Of a DNA stretch of 64,000 bases, positions 31,501-44,986 are shown one piece after another (positions within the stretch are counted from its first letter, which is position 1; each line of letters opens with the position of its first letter). Made by a program: the position numbers and the translations under genes. A model generated the notes under the pieces. The model had not been told where the DNA came from and did no database searches. It was given only the letters and a program-made list of their open reading frames with translations. Origin of the DNA: Blepharisma stoltei (taxonomy: Eukaryota; Ciliophora; Heterotrichea; Heterotrichida; Blepharismidae); assembly GCA_914767885.1 (NCBI GenBank), contig CAJZBQ010000056.1, forward strand, positions 1,194,001 through 1,258,000. Direction: 5' to 3'.

Positions 31501-31617
31501 AATTTCAAAGGCCGAGTTTTCTACCAAAACATTGTAAACTTGGCTTTCACCTAAAAATAAATGTGTGCAAAATAAAGTACTGAAAAGAAGAATCAAAGAA
31601 TATCAGGCAGGCTTCAT
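28598..31617 (-). CDS. GPI ethanolamine phosphate transferase-like protein (PIG-O/G-like)
   Basis: N-terminal signal peptide, then an alkaline-phosphatase-type luminal domain: IWLFLDAFAAFQ, FSGYPQSATIHAEQVTGKVS, IMDSYNHNYAAFS, VSSDHGGQWDFGEDE. A long multi-TM half follows (VLLILSFVAIIYWIYC, INVILLFIEHVFILFFGG, FYVSLIFFVIFSLIL, YPVIIVYFFIA), then FDISLRAGNHSWGVG. This is the layout of the enzymes that add ethanolamine phosphate to GPI anchors in the ER; the subclass cannot be fixed and the N-terminal motif is divergent. One 15-nt intron (29024-29038), a palindromic IES (29216-29378) and a family-A MITE (30202-30538) lie inside; removal of each keeps frame (AGGFP-KKISEGGK across the MITE). Confidence 0.65.
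29216..29378. mobile_element. palindromic IES (foldback MITE), 163 bp
   Basis: Two arms of about 60 bp are near-perfect inverted repeats, starting TATTTGCAGATTTTTGAAC and rich in GTGTGGAATC and CACACGG motifs. The centre carries further small palindromes (CATATGTGAAATC). Excision at TA 29216-29217 and 29379-29380 gives MISL-MITTIRIF in frame. Confidence 0.8.
30202..30538. mobile_element. family-A MITE copy A1, TTA duplication
   Basis: Ends CTCCCCCTCCGTGAGTGAAC and its complement; TTA at 30199-30201 and 30539-30541. The terminal motif CCGTGAGTGAAC also recurs internally at 30267-30278 (same direction) and at about 30493-30504 next to its inverted partner 30516-30527, giving the module order forward, forward, forward, reverse. 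The core is AT-rich. Confidence 0.9.
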
Positions 31618-31820
31618 ATAAAATGCTGCAATTAATAATTCTATTATTTTCTATTCAATTTAGCTATTTTCTAATCACTTTTATAGGTTTTCATAATCCT
31701 AGTATCAATTATTATACTTGGCAAGGCATGCTGTTTTTTCTGTATTTATTAAGCTTATATTGCCTAATTACTTTGCCTTTTAGCCTTATTGAATATATAA
31801 TTAATTATAATTTTTTCCTA
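31618..31820. other. divergent promoter region; alternative N-terminal extension of NVL
   Basis: Lies between divergent genes. An ATG at 31623 opens a 66-codon stop-free, hydrophobic extension in frame with NVL, only 5 bp from the neighbouring start codon. It is AT-rich and unlike NVL proteins, so I prefer the ATG at 31821. Confidence 0.5.
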
Positions 31821-33895
31821 ATGAATAGGAGGTGGCTTATGGGATGCATTTATGACTACCTTCGCAAAGGCTTTGACCCTGACGCAGACGAAATCACAAA
31901 ATTTATCAAGGCAAACGACCATAAAGCTTCCAGGATAAAATTTGCACCACTGAAAAGAGAAATTGAAAAAATTCTTAATGAAAATCTGCCTAATGAAGAA
32001 GAGCCACAACAAATAAAAACTTTGCCTCTGAAAACAGCCCCTTCTCCGCCTGCACAAAAACCTGCTAAAAATGAGCAGGTTTTTACGACAGAATTGAAAT
32101 TTAAAGATATCGGCGGAATCGACCAAATTATGAAAGATATCCAAGAACTTGTAGTTTACCCTATGGTCCATCCTGAGGTATATAGAGAGCTACATATAGA
32201 ACCTGCAACTGGGGTTTTATTGTGTGGGCCTCCAGGGACTGGAAAAACTTATCTTGCCCATGCAATTTGTGGAGAATTAGGTGTACCTTTTTATATACTG
32301 TCTTTTAAAAGAATGATAAAAAATCCTGGATTTAAAAATAGCACCCTAAATTTTGAGAAAATCAATAAAATTGAGCATAAGCTCGCAGCCCCAGAAATTG
32401 TCTCCGGCATGTCTGGCGAATCTGAACAAAAACTCCGCGAGCTATTTAAAAAAGCTTCAGAATCCGCCCCGAGCATCATTTTTATAGATGAAATCGACGC
32501 AATTGCTCCAAACCGCAGCAACACCCACCGCGAGATGGAAAAGCGCATTGTCTCGCAGCTCCTCACCTGTATGGACGATTTGCGTGGCTTTTTAAGCCAC
32601 GGAAAAGTTGTCATAGTCCTTGCTGCTACCAACCGAATCGAATCTATCGACACAGCCCTGCGCCAAGCTGGGCGCTTTGACCGAGAAATTCATTTTGGCA
32701 TCCCAAGCGAGCCTCAGCGTTTTCAAATCCTAAGCCTTCTTATGAAAGACTTAAAAATTAGAGGCGACATTGACATCCACGCCATTGCCAAGCTGACTCC
32801 AGGCTATGTCGGGGCTGATTTGCAGTCTTTGGTAAAAGAAGCTGGGAATAGGGCGATTTCGAGAGTAATGCAAGAAGAAATGCTGGACCTTGAGAACTTG
32901 TATATAGAAATGGGAGACTTTTTGCATGCAGTTAGCAAGGTACAGCCCAGTTCGAAAAGAGAAGGATTTTCGACGATTCCTGATACAACTTGGCAGGATA
33001 TTGGTGGAATGGAAAATTTGAGGACTGAGCTGTATTTTAGCATTGTACATGCGATACAGTGCCCAGAAAAATACCAAGCCGTAGGAATTACAGCGGCTGC
33101 TGGAGTTTTACTGTGTGGTCCACCTGGGTGTGGGAAAACACTGCTTGCTAAAGCAGTTGCGAATGAAAGCAAGGCAAATTTTATTGCGGTTAATGGCCCA
33201 GAGCTGCTTATACACATTTACAGTGAATAAAATATATAAATAAAACAGATTTTTTTTGCTATAAAAAATGTAAAAAAGATAGTAAATCGCTATTTATTTA
33301 TAGGAAATATTATAATAAATATGTAGGAGAAAGCGAAAAAGCAGTAAGACAGCTATTCCAAAGAGCAAGGGACTCAGCACCTTGCGTGATATTTTTTGAT
33401 GAAATTGATTCTCTATGTGCTGCAAGAGGAGGGGATAATCAAGCTACTGAAAGAGTCGTCAACCAGCTGCTTACAGAGCTTAATGGCCTACAAGATAGAC
33501 GACAAGTATTTGTGATTGCAGCGACGAACAGGCCTGACATTATTGATCCGGCCATGCTAAGACCAGGAAGACTTGACAAAATTCTGTTTGTGCCGCTGCC
33601 TGAAGAAGGGGAAAGAAAAAGCATTTTACAAGCTTTAACAAGGAGCTCTCCACTGGATTCTGATATAAATTTAGATTTATTAGCTGAAAAAACAGTCGGG
33701 TTTAGTGGAGCTGATTTGTCGTCATTAGTAAGAGAAGCTGCTTGTTTGGCCCTTCGGCAAGAAAATCCTCCATATATTATTACACACAATCATTTTTCAG
33801 AAGCTCTTTATAAAGTAAGGCCTTCTGTCACACCTCATCAGAAAGCACATTATGAAAAAATGAGGGAAAATTTAGCTATTAAATCAGGTAATTAA
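31821..33895 (+). CDS. NVL: NVL/Rix7-type tandem AAA ATPase
   Basis: Ribosome-biogenesis AAA ATPase of the nucleolus. Short N-domain ([19 protein letters not shown]), then two AAA modules. D1: [14 protein letters not shown] (Walker A), [12 protein letters not shown] (Walker B), [11 protein letters not shown]2: [53 protein letters not shown]. An 84-bp IES (32294-32377) sits in D1 without any stop, so a naive translation adds 28 false residues; removal gives [20 protein letters not shown] 104-bp IES (33209-33312) sits in D2; removal gives [20 protein letters not shown] is preferred over p97 because of the short N-domain and D2 pattern. Confidence 0.88.
32294..32377. other. stop-free in-frame IES, 84 bp
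   Basis: Length divisible by three and no stop, so it is invisible to ORF-based gene finding. It is recognised because it splits [13 protein letters not shown], strongly conserved in AAA proteins, and because it is TA-bounded. Confidence 0.8.
33209..33312. other. IES, 104 bp, TA-bounded
   Basis: Contains stops. TA 33209-33210 to 33313-33314 excision gives VNGPELLNKYVGES. Confidence 0.9.
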
Positions 33896-34105
33896 TTTTT
33901 CTCCAATTTAAAAATTCTGAAAACCCCTGATATATATAAGGTGTTCTTTTTGATAAAACGACTTTAAAATTGGTGAAACAAAAGGAAAATCGGCTTATTA
34001 ATATAGAGAAAAGAATTATAAATTTCTTCTTAGCTTGATTGCATAATTCTTTTTTAAAGGCATTTTTTAAAAGAGGCCATGCGCTATATAATTTTTTATT
34101 AAAAT

Positions 34106-34871
34106 ATGTCAACCTCAAGTGGAACCTTGATTATTCGGCTTATTTAATTTTTAATTTTTTAATTTTTTTTTATTATTTTTATTTTTTTTAAAAATTAAAA
34201 AATATTTCATTATTCGCCCGATCTGTGCTAAATTGACACATGACACAGAGACCTTTGGGAGGATGGATCCTTATTGTGTAATTACGGTAGGAAGACAAAA
34301 ACACAGAACTGTTGTCGCAAAAAGTGCAGGGAAATTCCCTAATTGGGAAGATCAGCTGTCTTATATGAAGACCAATGAAGATACAATGAAAATAGAAGTC
34401 TGAGACAAAGATACAGCGTCATCTGATGATTTAATAGGAGAAACTACGCTTGCCTTAAATACTGTAATTTCAAAATCGAATTATGAAGAATGGGTACCAT
34501 TGACGTATAAGGGAAGAAAGGCTGGCGAGATTAGGCTCAATATAGTGTTTAGGCCTTCTGGGCCTCCTCCAAGTGTGCATGGAATACCTGCCAATCTAGT
34601 TAATATGGGAGGACGTCAATATGCTCCAATGCCTGCTCCATATCAGTATCCTCCACAAACCTATCCACAAGCTCCTCCTCAGTCTATGTATCCTACACTC
34701 AGTCCTATGCAGCCACCTCCAATGCCTTATTATCCTCCACAAGCCCCATATCCCCAAGCGTATCCTCAGAACCCTCCATCATATCTAAATCCCCAACAGA
34801 GCCCAAACTACTATTATCAACAACCACCTCCACAAAATGTGCCTAATTTTTATCCATATGCACCCAAGTAA
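34106..34871 (+). CDS. C2-domain protein with proline-rich tail
   Basis: N-terminal C2 domain: GTLIIRPICAKLTHDTETFG then RMDPYCVITVG, KIEVWDKDTASSDDLIG and WVPLTY, as in small SRC2-like C2 proteins. The acidic residues expected for calcium loops are present (D in MDPY, DKD). The C-terminal 100 residues are Pro/Tyr/Gln-rich (repeated YPPQ/PQA). A 79-bp IES (34132-34210), with TTATTCG at both edges, splits the first strand; excision restores GTLII-RPICAK. Calcium-dependent membrane binding is likely; partner unknown. Confidence 0.8.
34132..34210. other. short IES, 79 bp, TA-bounded
   Basis: AT-rich, nearly all A/T in the middle, with TTATTCG at both edges; excision restores the C2 first strand. 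Confidence 0.85.
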
Positions 34872-35005
34872 CTGCTCATAATATAAATAAATGATTTTTT
34901 TAATTAATTCTCAGTCAAAAATCTCTATTAAACCTCTTAAAATTTTAAAAGAATTTTATATTTTTTCACTTTCCCATATTTATTTATTACAGTTCCACTC
35001 AAACC

Positions 35006-36803
35006 ATGCAGGAGCCAATGCCTTTGAATTTTTATATGCAGAAAAGCTGATGTGACGCAAAAGATGGTCTAGGAGTTTGAAGGGTAGGGAGGATAAAAAA
35101 GCGGCAAAAAAATCTCATAACTATTCATTTTGATGGGTGAAGTGACAAATGGAAACAAGTTTATTGCCTTCATTCAGATTTAATAGCACCGTTCCGCATG
35201 CACTCTAAAGGATATACAGGGCAGTCAAAATTAGCTCTTAGGGAATGAGATTACAGTGAAGACAACTTAAAAATTCATGAAGGAAAAATAGACCTGCTTG
35301 TCAGAAATGAATTTTCTGTATTCAATGCTAGAGAATTGACAAGCTTTCTTAGAGGCGATTTATTTATACAAGTGGACTGTTTAATGAGCTTTACATATAC
35401 AAATCCATCAAAAGACATCCCAAGAGTCTGCGTCTACTTCAATTATGTTTTAGATATCATTATAAAATGGCTCCAAATAGCACCTAGTAAATTTGAAGGC
35501 TCCAATTTTAAAGATCCAGACGCTTATTTATATGAAAGGCCTACGTCTATATATAAGGCAGGCTACGAAATGCTGGAAACCTTAATCAACATTTTAGGAC
35601 TTAACCCAAGGACTGCAAAATTCTATGAAAAATACAAAGCACTCACGAACACAAAGCAGCTTATACAGAATTTTATGAATAAACAAGGGATGATTTATAT
35701 AAAAAATATTATTGAAAGTAAGCTACCTTTGGAAGATTTTTGGAATTTTTTAGTATTTTGTATTAAATTGATTGTGTCTATATATTTTGATATAAATTAA
35801 TGATTTGTTGTGTTAGGAGTCAATTAAGCAGGGATTAGTTCTTCCTCAATTATTTGCAGCAGGTGGTGCAAGTGCAGCTAACAGATATATCCCGGATTAT
35901 TTAGAAGCATTAGTAAACAGTCTTGACAGCATCAGTGATGAAGGCATGATGGAAATTTCAAATAATTATCAAAAACTAGAGCAGTTTATAGAAAACTCCA
36001 ACAATATGATGAAGCTGGTCCTCCCTGACAATCAAAGGGAAGTCTATATTAACCTTTTCCGAAGCAAGTTTAGAATGGATAGACAGTCTTTTATAATGAA
36101 GCGGGCAACAGAGTCAGTTTTAGAGTCTTCTAAAGATGCCAGCCCTGAAATCCCCACCCCAATTATCGACTTCCATGAGCCCAAATCATTTCCGACCCCA
36201 AAAGAAAGTTCTAAACCTAAACTCCCGATTCCCCCTAAAAGTCCTCAGCGTCCTCCTGTCTACTCTGCCCCATCCATTCCACAGTCTTCTCCTCAGTCTT
36301 CTTCTCAAATTTCCACCCCAGCCCTATTAGAAATCCAACTTTCCCTTTCAAACTTAAAATCCTACGTAGAATCCAAACACCAAGAATGCGTCGATCTAAT
36401 AGAAAAATCATTAAAAACTGGACTTGATAAAAAACAAGAAAATGACTATAAATTAGAAGAAGTTTTTAAGGCGCATAATTCTTGTGATCACCAAGAATTT
36501 GCAGTCTTAAGTGCCATGGAATTTTTGCTGACTGAAAACAAGGTCCAGGATGCCTTAAAACTGCTGAGGTGGAGGAAAAAAATATACCAAATTAGCTGAT
36601 TTTACCATAAAAATGCATTAAAAATACGCAGAAAAAGGTTAATATAGCTGAGAATATTAAAATTAGCTAATATGAATGGATGGGAAATAGCTGAAGATGT
36701 AGCCAAAAGGACTCTTCAGAAGCTAGAAGTGACGTCAAACGATGTTATCGACGCAAATCTTAGGTCAGTTTTGTCATCGAGGAACTCCTTAGATTCACAA
36801 TAA
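35006..36803 (+). CDS. hypothetical protein with tudor/agenet-like N-terminus
   Basis: The first 80 residues resemble a tudor/agenet/chromo-type barrel: SWCDAKDGLGVWRVGRIKKR, LITIHFDGWSDKWKQVY. I do not recognise the roughly 400 residues after it, which include a helical middle (YIPDYLEALVNSLDSIS) and a Pro/Ser-rich linker. The C-terminus (MNGWEIAEDVAKRTLQKL) follows a 75-bp IES (36593-36667). A second IES of about 118 bp (35707-35824) is inferred. In-frame TGA-Trp codons are frequent in the tudor-like part. A chromatin or ubiquitin-related role is possible by domain analogy only. Confidence 0.6.
35707..35824. other. probable IES, about 118 bp
   Basis: Contains stops. TA 35707-35708 to 35825-35826 is the pair in the right phase that I found, but part of the removed stretch looks coding, so the left boundary is uncertain. 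Confidence 0.5.
36593..36667. other. short IES, 75 bp, TA-bounded
   Basis: TTAGCT occurs at both ends. Excision joins KKIYQI to NMNGWEIAEDV in frame. Confidence 0.8.
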
Positions 36804-36834
36804 TTTATTAAGGGAAAATGGTAATTAAATATGC

Positions 36835-37265
36835 TTATAACTCATCAGGAATATAAATTTGGTCACGAATTTCAAAGCCTGTAAATGACACATTGGTTCT
36901 GCGAGAATTCAATAAAGACGCTGTCACTGGCCTGCTTTTGACTGGAGGAGAGTTGTTGTGGTGCTTTATTCTCAGTTTGGCTGCGAATACTGCGTCTTTT
37001 ACTTTTTGAGGGGTCTGAGGCCTTTCTGTTGGGTTTTTAGCTGGGAATAAAGATGATACCAAAATGTCGTGCATGTTTTTAGCACTAAGACGGCCGCCGT
37101 ATTTTATGTTTGGGACATCTCGCTCTTTTCTGTCATTTGTGACTCTGTATTTACGATAGTCATCAGTTATAAGTGATTCGTCAACTTTGCTGACTGAGCA
37201 TCATCTTTGCTGCCGATGGTGTGCTCTTGAATCATTTGTTGGAGTTTTTGATAATTTTATATTTG
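36835..37265 (-). CDS. hypothetical basic protein, 5' end uncertain
   Basis: Minus-strand ORF reading from about 37265 to TAA at 36835, with TGA as Trp (HHRQQRWCSVSKVDESLI). Contains DVPNIKYGGRLSAKNMHDIL and a Ser/Arg/Lys-rich C-terminus ending YIPDEL. No start codon is evident; the upstream exon may be separated by an IES or by the inverted repeat at 37379-37445. No recognisable domain. Confidence 0.5.
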
Positions 37266-37378
37266 ATTTTTCCTCACTTTTCTTTATAAATTATATTTAG
37301 ATTAAGCTTTTCTTTTGGCTCAGTCTATACGGATGTCTCCTGCTGCCGGAAACGGAGTTGACTTTACCAATATTTGTT

Positions 37379-37445
37379 TGTAAAACCAACTCTCCAGATC
37401 AAATCCACTTTATATTGAAGATTTGCCATTTGGGAGTTGGTTTTA
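37379..37445. repeat. small inverted repeat (AAAACCAACTC arms)
   Basis: TGTAAAACCAACTC at 37379 and GAGTTGGTTTTATC near 37433 form a hairpin, with weaker pairing continuing outwards. Probably a short foldback element. Confidence 0.55.
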
Positions 37446-37599
37446 TCAATAAATGTTGATAAAAGCAATTCATCTTCAAACATCAGGAGTCTTAGGTATA
37501 GCACGAGCCAAAAAGAAGCTTAGGCTATATAAAAAATTCAAATTATTTTTTTTTTATATTTTCAATGTTTTTTAAAGTTTTAAAATTCCTTTATATGCT

Positions 37600-38115
37600 A
37601 GGTAGGTTATTAAAATCATGTATTAGTCATATTGATGATGCAATAACCAAAGACTCCCATATGGGAGGTTCAACCGCTTTTCAATTCCAGTCTACAGGAT
37701 CTTTCGCCCAAAGGTGGATGCCACTTCTGGCAATTTCTGTCTCCTCCTTGTGGCTTCAGTCTTGAGTGTTTATGGATTTCTGCCTGCTACGGGCTATTGG
37801 AGCAGTTTGATTCCAAGGATCCTTGGAGTCAGCCGGGTGTTGAAGTGCCTTCCTTCGACAGCTACAGGAGAAAGACTACTGTGGCATGGGCTGAAACCCA
37901 CAGTTTTTCGGTAGCCCATGGGTCCTCAGATCTAAAAGACATTTATGAGCACCTCCATTTCAAATCACAGGAAAGCAGCCAAAACTTACCCGGATGCACA
38001 TCCCCAAAGCCTTAACTTGATTCTTTCTCGGAGTCTGTCCCAGTTCGCCGTAGCCACAAGGCCTGGACTGTTGCACCAAGATGGCAGGTTGATACATGTG
38101 GCCATTTTTAATTTA
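37600..38115 (+). mobile_element. SINE-like retroposon, group II, long copy
   Basis: Shares its head (GGTTATTAAA, CTAGGTAGG-like) and the block GGTGGATGCCACTTCTGG with 8328-8556, and ends GTGGCCATTTTTAAT. The middle (about 37800-38040) resembles parts of the 57615 element (GGCTGAAACCCA, CACCTCCATTTC). No clear target duplication was found. Confidence 0.7.
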
Positions 38116-38198
38116 TATAAATACCTTTAACGTATAGGAGAATTAGCAGATTGAGGACTTAATTCTATACGTGGATTATTAACTTTTGTACTAAAATT

Positions 38199-38717
38199 TC
38201 ACCCAGAACTGGTTTTTCCAACGCTCAGATTTCTCTGAGGATGGACTTCAAGCCTTTTGATGCACCCATGCTTTTTCTTAGGATTTAACGAAATTTCTTT
38301 TGGTGCTATCAAAGATGACTGAACATCATCAAGGCAATAATAATTAAAATTCTTTTTTTTAGAGTAATATCTTTGTTTCAGTTGAGATAATGAAATAGAT
38401 CCTTTACAGTAATCCTGAATTAATCCAGGAAATTCACCATTAGTGATCTTATTAGCTTCTTTGTATTTTTGGTCCCATTCTAACGCAGAATAGTCAATTT
38501 TTACTTTAGGAGGCTCATAATCATTTAATTTTATTTCAGAAATTGTTTCAGTAGATTCGCTATTTGAAGATTCAGTGTCAGTTTCTGGGGTTTTCCCTAA
38601 GTGAGGCCTTTCACTCCTTCTATACTTAGGCTTGTAAATTTGAAGGATAACTTTCAGCAATTTTTCATGATTTCTTGACTCTTGTTGCCTAAATTTTCGA
38701 TTTCTTGCTTCCATCAT
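38199..38717 (-). CDS. hypothetical charged protein
   Basis: 172 residues, uninterrupted, acidic middle (TPETDTESSNSESTETISEI) and basic C-terminus (NPKKKHGCIKRLEVHPQR). No recognised domain. Not adjacent to a gene of obvious shared function. The codon usage looks genuine and a short divergent gap (123 bp) separates it from the next gene. Confidence 0.6.
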   Translation of the reverse strand: MMEARNRKFRQQESRNHEKLLKVILQIYKPKYRRSERPHLGKTPETDTESSNSESTETISEIKLNDYEPPKVKIDYSALEWDQKYKEANKITNGEFPGLIQDYCKGSISLSQLKQRYYSKKKNFNYYCLDDVQSSLIAPKEISLNPKKKHGCIKRLEVHPQRNLSVGKTSSG

Positions 38718-38840
38718 TTTGACAAAAATATTTAAAAATCACGCTGCAAATCCTATTACAATTAAAATTTTGTATACAAAAGGCTGGAATTATAAAAAAT
38801 TCTCTTTAAATAATATTGAAAATTAACGACTTAATAAGAA

Positions 38841-39499
38841 ATGTCAAGCCCACAAATGAACGAATTTTTTGAAAACGATGGCTATTTAACACCTCCAAGA
38901 AGAGTTACTGGTAAGAAATTGAGATGGCCAAGCGCTGCTAAATCTTCAAATAAAAAAACTCCTATACAAGTTTTGATACTTAATGACATAGATGAAGATT
39001 TCTCAGGATTTTTTAATCGAAAGCCGTTATTTCCTCCTAAAGAGCCTATAGATTTAGTTCCAGACCTCCCAGATCCTGAAGAAAAACCTCAGCTAAACCC
39101 TAATTTATTTAGACTTACACCTACAAAAGTTTATTATGAAACCCCAAACCCAGAAGTTTTCCATCATCTTTCTAATAAAATCCAGTCCTCAATATCAGAA
39201 GCTTTACAAATATTCTTTATTTAATTAAATGTAATAAATTATATCGTATTTATTTAAAATTCTAATCAATTTACCATATCTTAATTTCAGACTTCAAAAA
39301 TTCCCCTCGAAAAAAAGATGTAATAGTCCCAAATGACCGAATTGGAGGCTCCATCTATGACACTACAAATAACATGTCTCATGCTGTGCAAAATCTCGGC
39401 CAAGTTTCCCACACCCTCAACGTTCTTGCTCACTCTATATCCAAACTATCAAAATCCTACAAAAGAAACCCAAGAATGTCCATCAGCGAGCTGTCTTAA
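38841..39499 (+). CDS. hypothetical Pro/Ser-rich protein
   Basis: MSSPQMNEFFENDGYLTPPRR start. The acidic, proline-rich body ends in a helical tail (IGGSIYDTTNNMSHAVQNLG). A 71-bp IES (39211-39281) splits it; TA-TA excision gives ALQI-ISDFKNSPRKK. No domain recognised; a small coiled-coil or adaptor function is possible. Confidence 0.6.
39211..39281. other. short IES, 71 bp
   Basis: AT-rich with a stop; the pair TA 39211-39212 / 39282-39283 restores frame (a 77-bp option also works). Confidence 0.7.
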
Positions 39500-39521
39500 T
39501 TAAATGCATAATTAATCATGC

Positions 39522-40635
39522 TTAAAAGAAATAAGTATTAGCTAATATTACTAATAGTATATGCCCTAGAGAGGCCAATCCACATATCGCATACTTTTTG
39601 CTCTCTAAAACAGCATCATTTTGTATAGGAATTCACTTATAGAAAAAATAGCTTGCCCATGCACAGCCAAATATCATAGCACACCATCTGACGATATAAT
39701 GAGAAAAGATGCAAATAATTCCTGCAAATAAGAAAGGGATAAGTGAGTACCCGTATAAAGCTACCAGTTCTATCATACTAACTGAACTCCCTTCGTGACT
39801 TGCATAGCAATACCCAATTGATGGGATTAAAAAGGCCACTGAGTACATAAAGGAGGCTATTGATACCAATTTTGCACCTGCAGACTGTGAGACCGCAGTG
39901 TCTGAAACTGAATTAGCGCTAATTGCGGCGAATAGGAATATTAAGGTTGTGGCCGTCCAAAAAGGTACGTACATATCTGGCTGCTTATTTTCGAAGAAAC
40001 TCCCGTCACTTATCATGTTTACTGTGCTTTTCAGCCGAGAAAATACAGTTTGGGTGTCGACGTCGAAATAAGGCTGATAGTAAGCTAATTCTCATATTTT
40101 GTGCTTGCTGAGTTCAGATTTTATGGTTAAGGTTTCAAGCTCTGGGATTTTTCTTACTCCCCCCCCCCCCTCCGTGAGCGAACAAAACCATTAGAAAAAT
40201 CGCCATTTTTTGACCAAAAACCCACCCTCCGTGAGTGAACAAAAATTTTTTTAATAGAAAAAATTTTAATGGAAAAAAATTTTGATATATAAGTGATAAT
40301 TAGTATAATGAAATCTAGAGCTAATTCTGTTTAATTTTAAACAAATTGCGTTTTAAAACATAAATTTTGCAAATTAAATTAATATTTTTGCTTTCCCAAT
40401 TTTTGCAAATTAGGATTTTTTTAAATTTCGAAAAAAATATTTTTTATAAAATTTATATATAAATTTTTTTTTAAAAAAAAAAATTAACCCCCCTCCGTGA
40501 GCGAACAAAATTTTTTTGTTCGCTCACGGAGGGGGGGGGGGGGGACTTAGGAGATGAAGCTTTTTCTTCAGCATTTTGTGGTGGGAGAGTTCCATAGGAT
40601 GAAATTCCTTCTTCTTCAAGTCAGTCAGTGTTCAT
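39522..40635 (-). CDS. YIP1-family Golgi membrane protein (YIPF-like)
   Basis: Rab-binding multi-pass protein of Golgi/ER vesicles. Start MNTDWLEEEGISSYGT (TGA-Trp); WELAYYQPYFDVDTQTVF is the signature before the Yip1 domain. Five hydrophobic segments follow (YVPFWTATTLIFLFAAI, ASFMYSVAFLIPSIGYCY, ALYGYSLIPFLFAGIICIF, IVRWCAMIFGCAWASYFF, CGLASLGHILLVILANTY). The real C-terminus extends past a TGA to TAA 39522-39524. A family-A MITE (40157-40546) lies in the N-terminal part; simple excision at its TTA duplication leaves a one-base frame mismatch, so the exact join is unresolved. Confidence 0.8.
40157..40546. mobile_element. family-A MITE copy A2
   Basis: TTA at 40154-40156 and 40547-40549; ends with long C/G runs and CTCCGTGAGCGAAC. 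Same four-module arrangement as A1, with GAGCG replacing GAGTG. Sits in the YIP1 gene. Confidence 0.88.
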
Positions 40636-40793
40636 TTATTAAATTATTTTTCTGATATGCATATATCCTGATCAAATAAATACAAAATATTTTAAGTATA
40701 AAAATAAAGCTTTAAGAAGAGATTATTTTTATAGTATTTTTATTATATTATCTATAGAAAAGAAATTAAAAGATGTGAAACTTAATTAAATAA

Positions 40794-41087
40794 CTTTAAG
40801 TTTTTTTAGTACAAATTAATGCTTTTTCCAATAGTAAAAAATTTTTTTTCCAAAGTTTAAAAAAAATTCTCAAAAATTAGAAAGCAGTTATTGATATAAT
40901 TTGCAAAATTTATGTTTTAAAATGCAAGCTGTTTAAATAAAAAAAATTAGTAAGAGATTTCATAAGAATAATCACTTATATATCAAAAATTTTTCTATTA
41001 AAATTTTTTTGTACATTCACAGAGGTGGTTTTTACTAAAAAATGAGTGAATTTTCCAATGGTTTTGTTCACTCATGGAGGGTGAGAG
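40794..41087. mobile_element. decayed family-A MITE (A3), reverse orientation
   Basis: The right end TTTTGTTCACTCATGGAGGG...GAG-TTA and a core resembling A5 are recognisable. The left terminus is eroded (about 40794). Confidence 0.65.
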
Positions 41088-41192
41088 TTAGAGAGAAGCA
41101 TATATTAACTGGAATTTTTCTAATTATTATATTTTGTTAAATGTTTTTTATATGAAAAAATTAATTAATTCATTCAATAGAAAATAGATAAT

Positions 41193-41635
41193 AGATTAGA
41201 TTAGGATTATCAGTGCTAGGATTGTAGACATCGGCAAGTCCAGCTTCTAAAAGCCAATTCAGCTGTCGGTCTTCTTCCACAAGTGTGATTTCGTTTCCGC
41301 TCCTTACTCTATTCTTCTTTCCAATCGGGGCAAACTTACCATCCCAAGGAGAGAGGTCTTTCACCTTCCGGGGTAAGACATTAGTCCAGGTTGCCCAACG
41401 TGGCAAGGTTCAAGTTCAAACACTCGTGCCCGGACTAAAGTATCTGCCCTTCTAGTGGGTATGGCCGTACTATTCTCCTCTCCTTCTAGCTCAGAAGTCC
41501 AGAAGTTGTCCAGAGTCACGCCCGTTGCACTCTAGCAAACTCCCTTGGGATATAGGTCAGCATCTAATAGAGAAAACATGCCGAGTGCCCATCCGCAAGA
41601 GCTCTGGATTCGACAATAATGATAAAAAATGTCTC
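41193..41635. mobile_element. retroposon-like insert with 10-bp duplication
   Basis: ATAGATAATA occurs at about 41183 and 41636. The body is GC-rich with a short ORF-like stretch on the minus strand (WLLEAGLADVYNP), which may be a remnant of a LINE-type endonuclease. No second copy seen. Confidence 0.55.
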
Positions 41636-41715
41636 TATAGATAATAAGGAAAATTTAAAATTTTTAATAGCACCGATGAATATCTCAATTCGCATTATCC
41701 CTTTTTTTCCAGCTA

Positions 41716-42139
41716 AAATTAAAAAATTAAAGTAAGAATTCTCATAAGTGGCAACCCACTAGCCATCACCCTCTCGGCTCCAGGACAGCCCTAGAATAAG
41801 AATCTGATGAAATCATACTTCTTACCTGATGCCATCTCGAATTTCCCACCTGAACCGCCTATCCAAAGGATCAACTCCCTTGGGCAAAGTCGAGTGTCCC
41901 GATGATCCCAATGAGGAAACACCATCTGGTAGGCAAAACCTGTCTAGCCCATCTGGCAGGGACAGGAAAACCTTGGGGGGAGGGAAGCAAAGCTTCCCTT
42001 CATCAAGGAATCTCCAAGCCTGAAGGCCCTACTATAAGAGGTAAGAAGCCCTGGCTTTTAGCTTCATTAGAATATCCTACCTGTTCCATAGGGAGTATGC
42101 CTGGGAGTCCAATTTTCCATCAACTACCCATTTTATTTC
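41716..42139 (+). mobile_element. SINE-like retroposon, group I, with 12-bp duplication
   Basis: TTTTTCCAGCTA at 41704-41715 and 42140-42151; ends ACCCATTTTATTTC. Shares GCAAAGCTTCCC and TTCCATAGGGAGTA with other group I copies. Confidence 0.85.
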
Positions 42140-42322
42140 TTTTTCCAGCTAGGAATCTATCTTAATTAGCTCTATAATTTTAACTAGTTTTTCCAATAAA
42201 TTTTAAATAAAAATCAATAAAAAACTGAAATACGCATATTTCTTGAAGATATTTAAAAAATTTAAAGCAGCAGTTATAGAAATAGTTTTATAAACTCAAA
42301 ATGAAGCATCGTTATAATAAAT

Positions 42323-44690
<2,368 letters not shown>

Positions 44691-44986
44691 TTAATCATTA
44701 GTACTGATTTCAGTAATTTGAATGATGGTATGGAATTAGAGGCTAGCAAGGAATGGCAAACTTTAATATTATAATTCGTTGCTAAATTTTAATACTTTTT
44801 GCGGAATAAAATAAAAACTATATAGCAAGGGTCCATATTTATTACTCCAAAGGTATTATTCTTACTGTTGCCTTAAATTAAAATGACTTCTCTTAAACGC
44901 AAAATAAGTCCATAATAATTTCTCAAGCAGTCTTTAAAGAAATAATAAAAATTTCCTTACCTTTATATCTAATTTTTGCTAATTAA

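Noticed and set aside
31623-31820. Hydrophobic N-terminal extension of NVL
   Set aside because: AT-rich, hydrophobic, unlike NVL homologues and abutting the divergent start codon; a chance open frame is more likely.
41170-41406. 78-aa minus ORF with WLLEAGLADVYN
   Set aside because: Inside a duplication-flanked repeat; possibly a LINE endonuclease remnant but too short to call.
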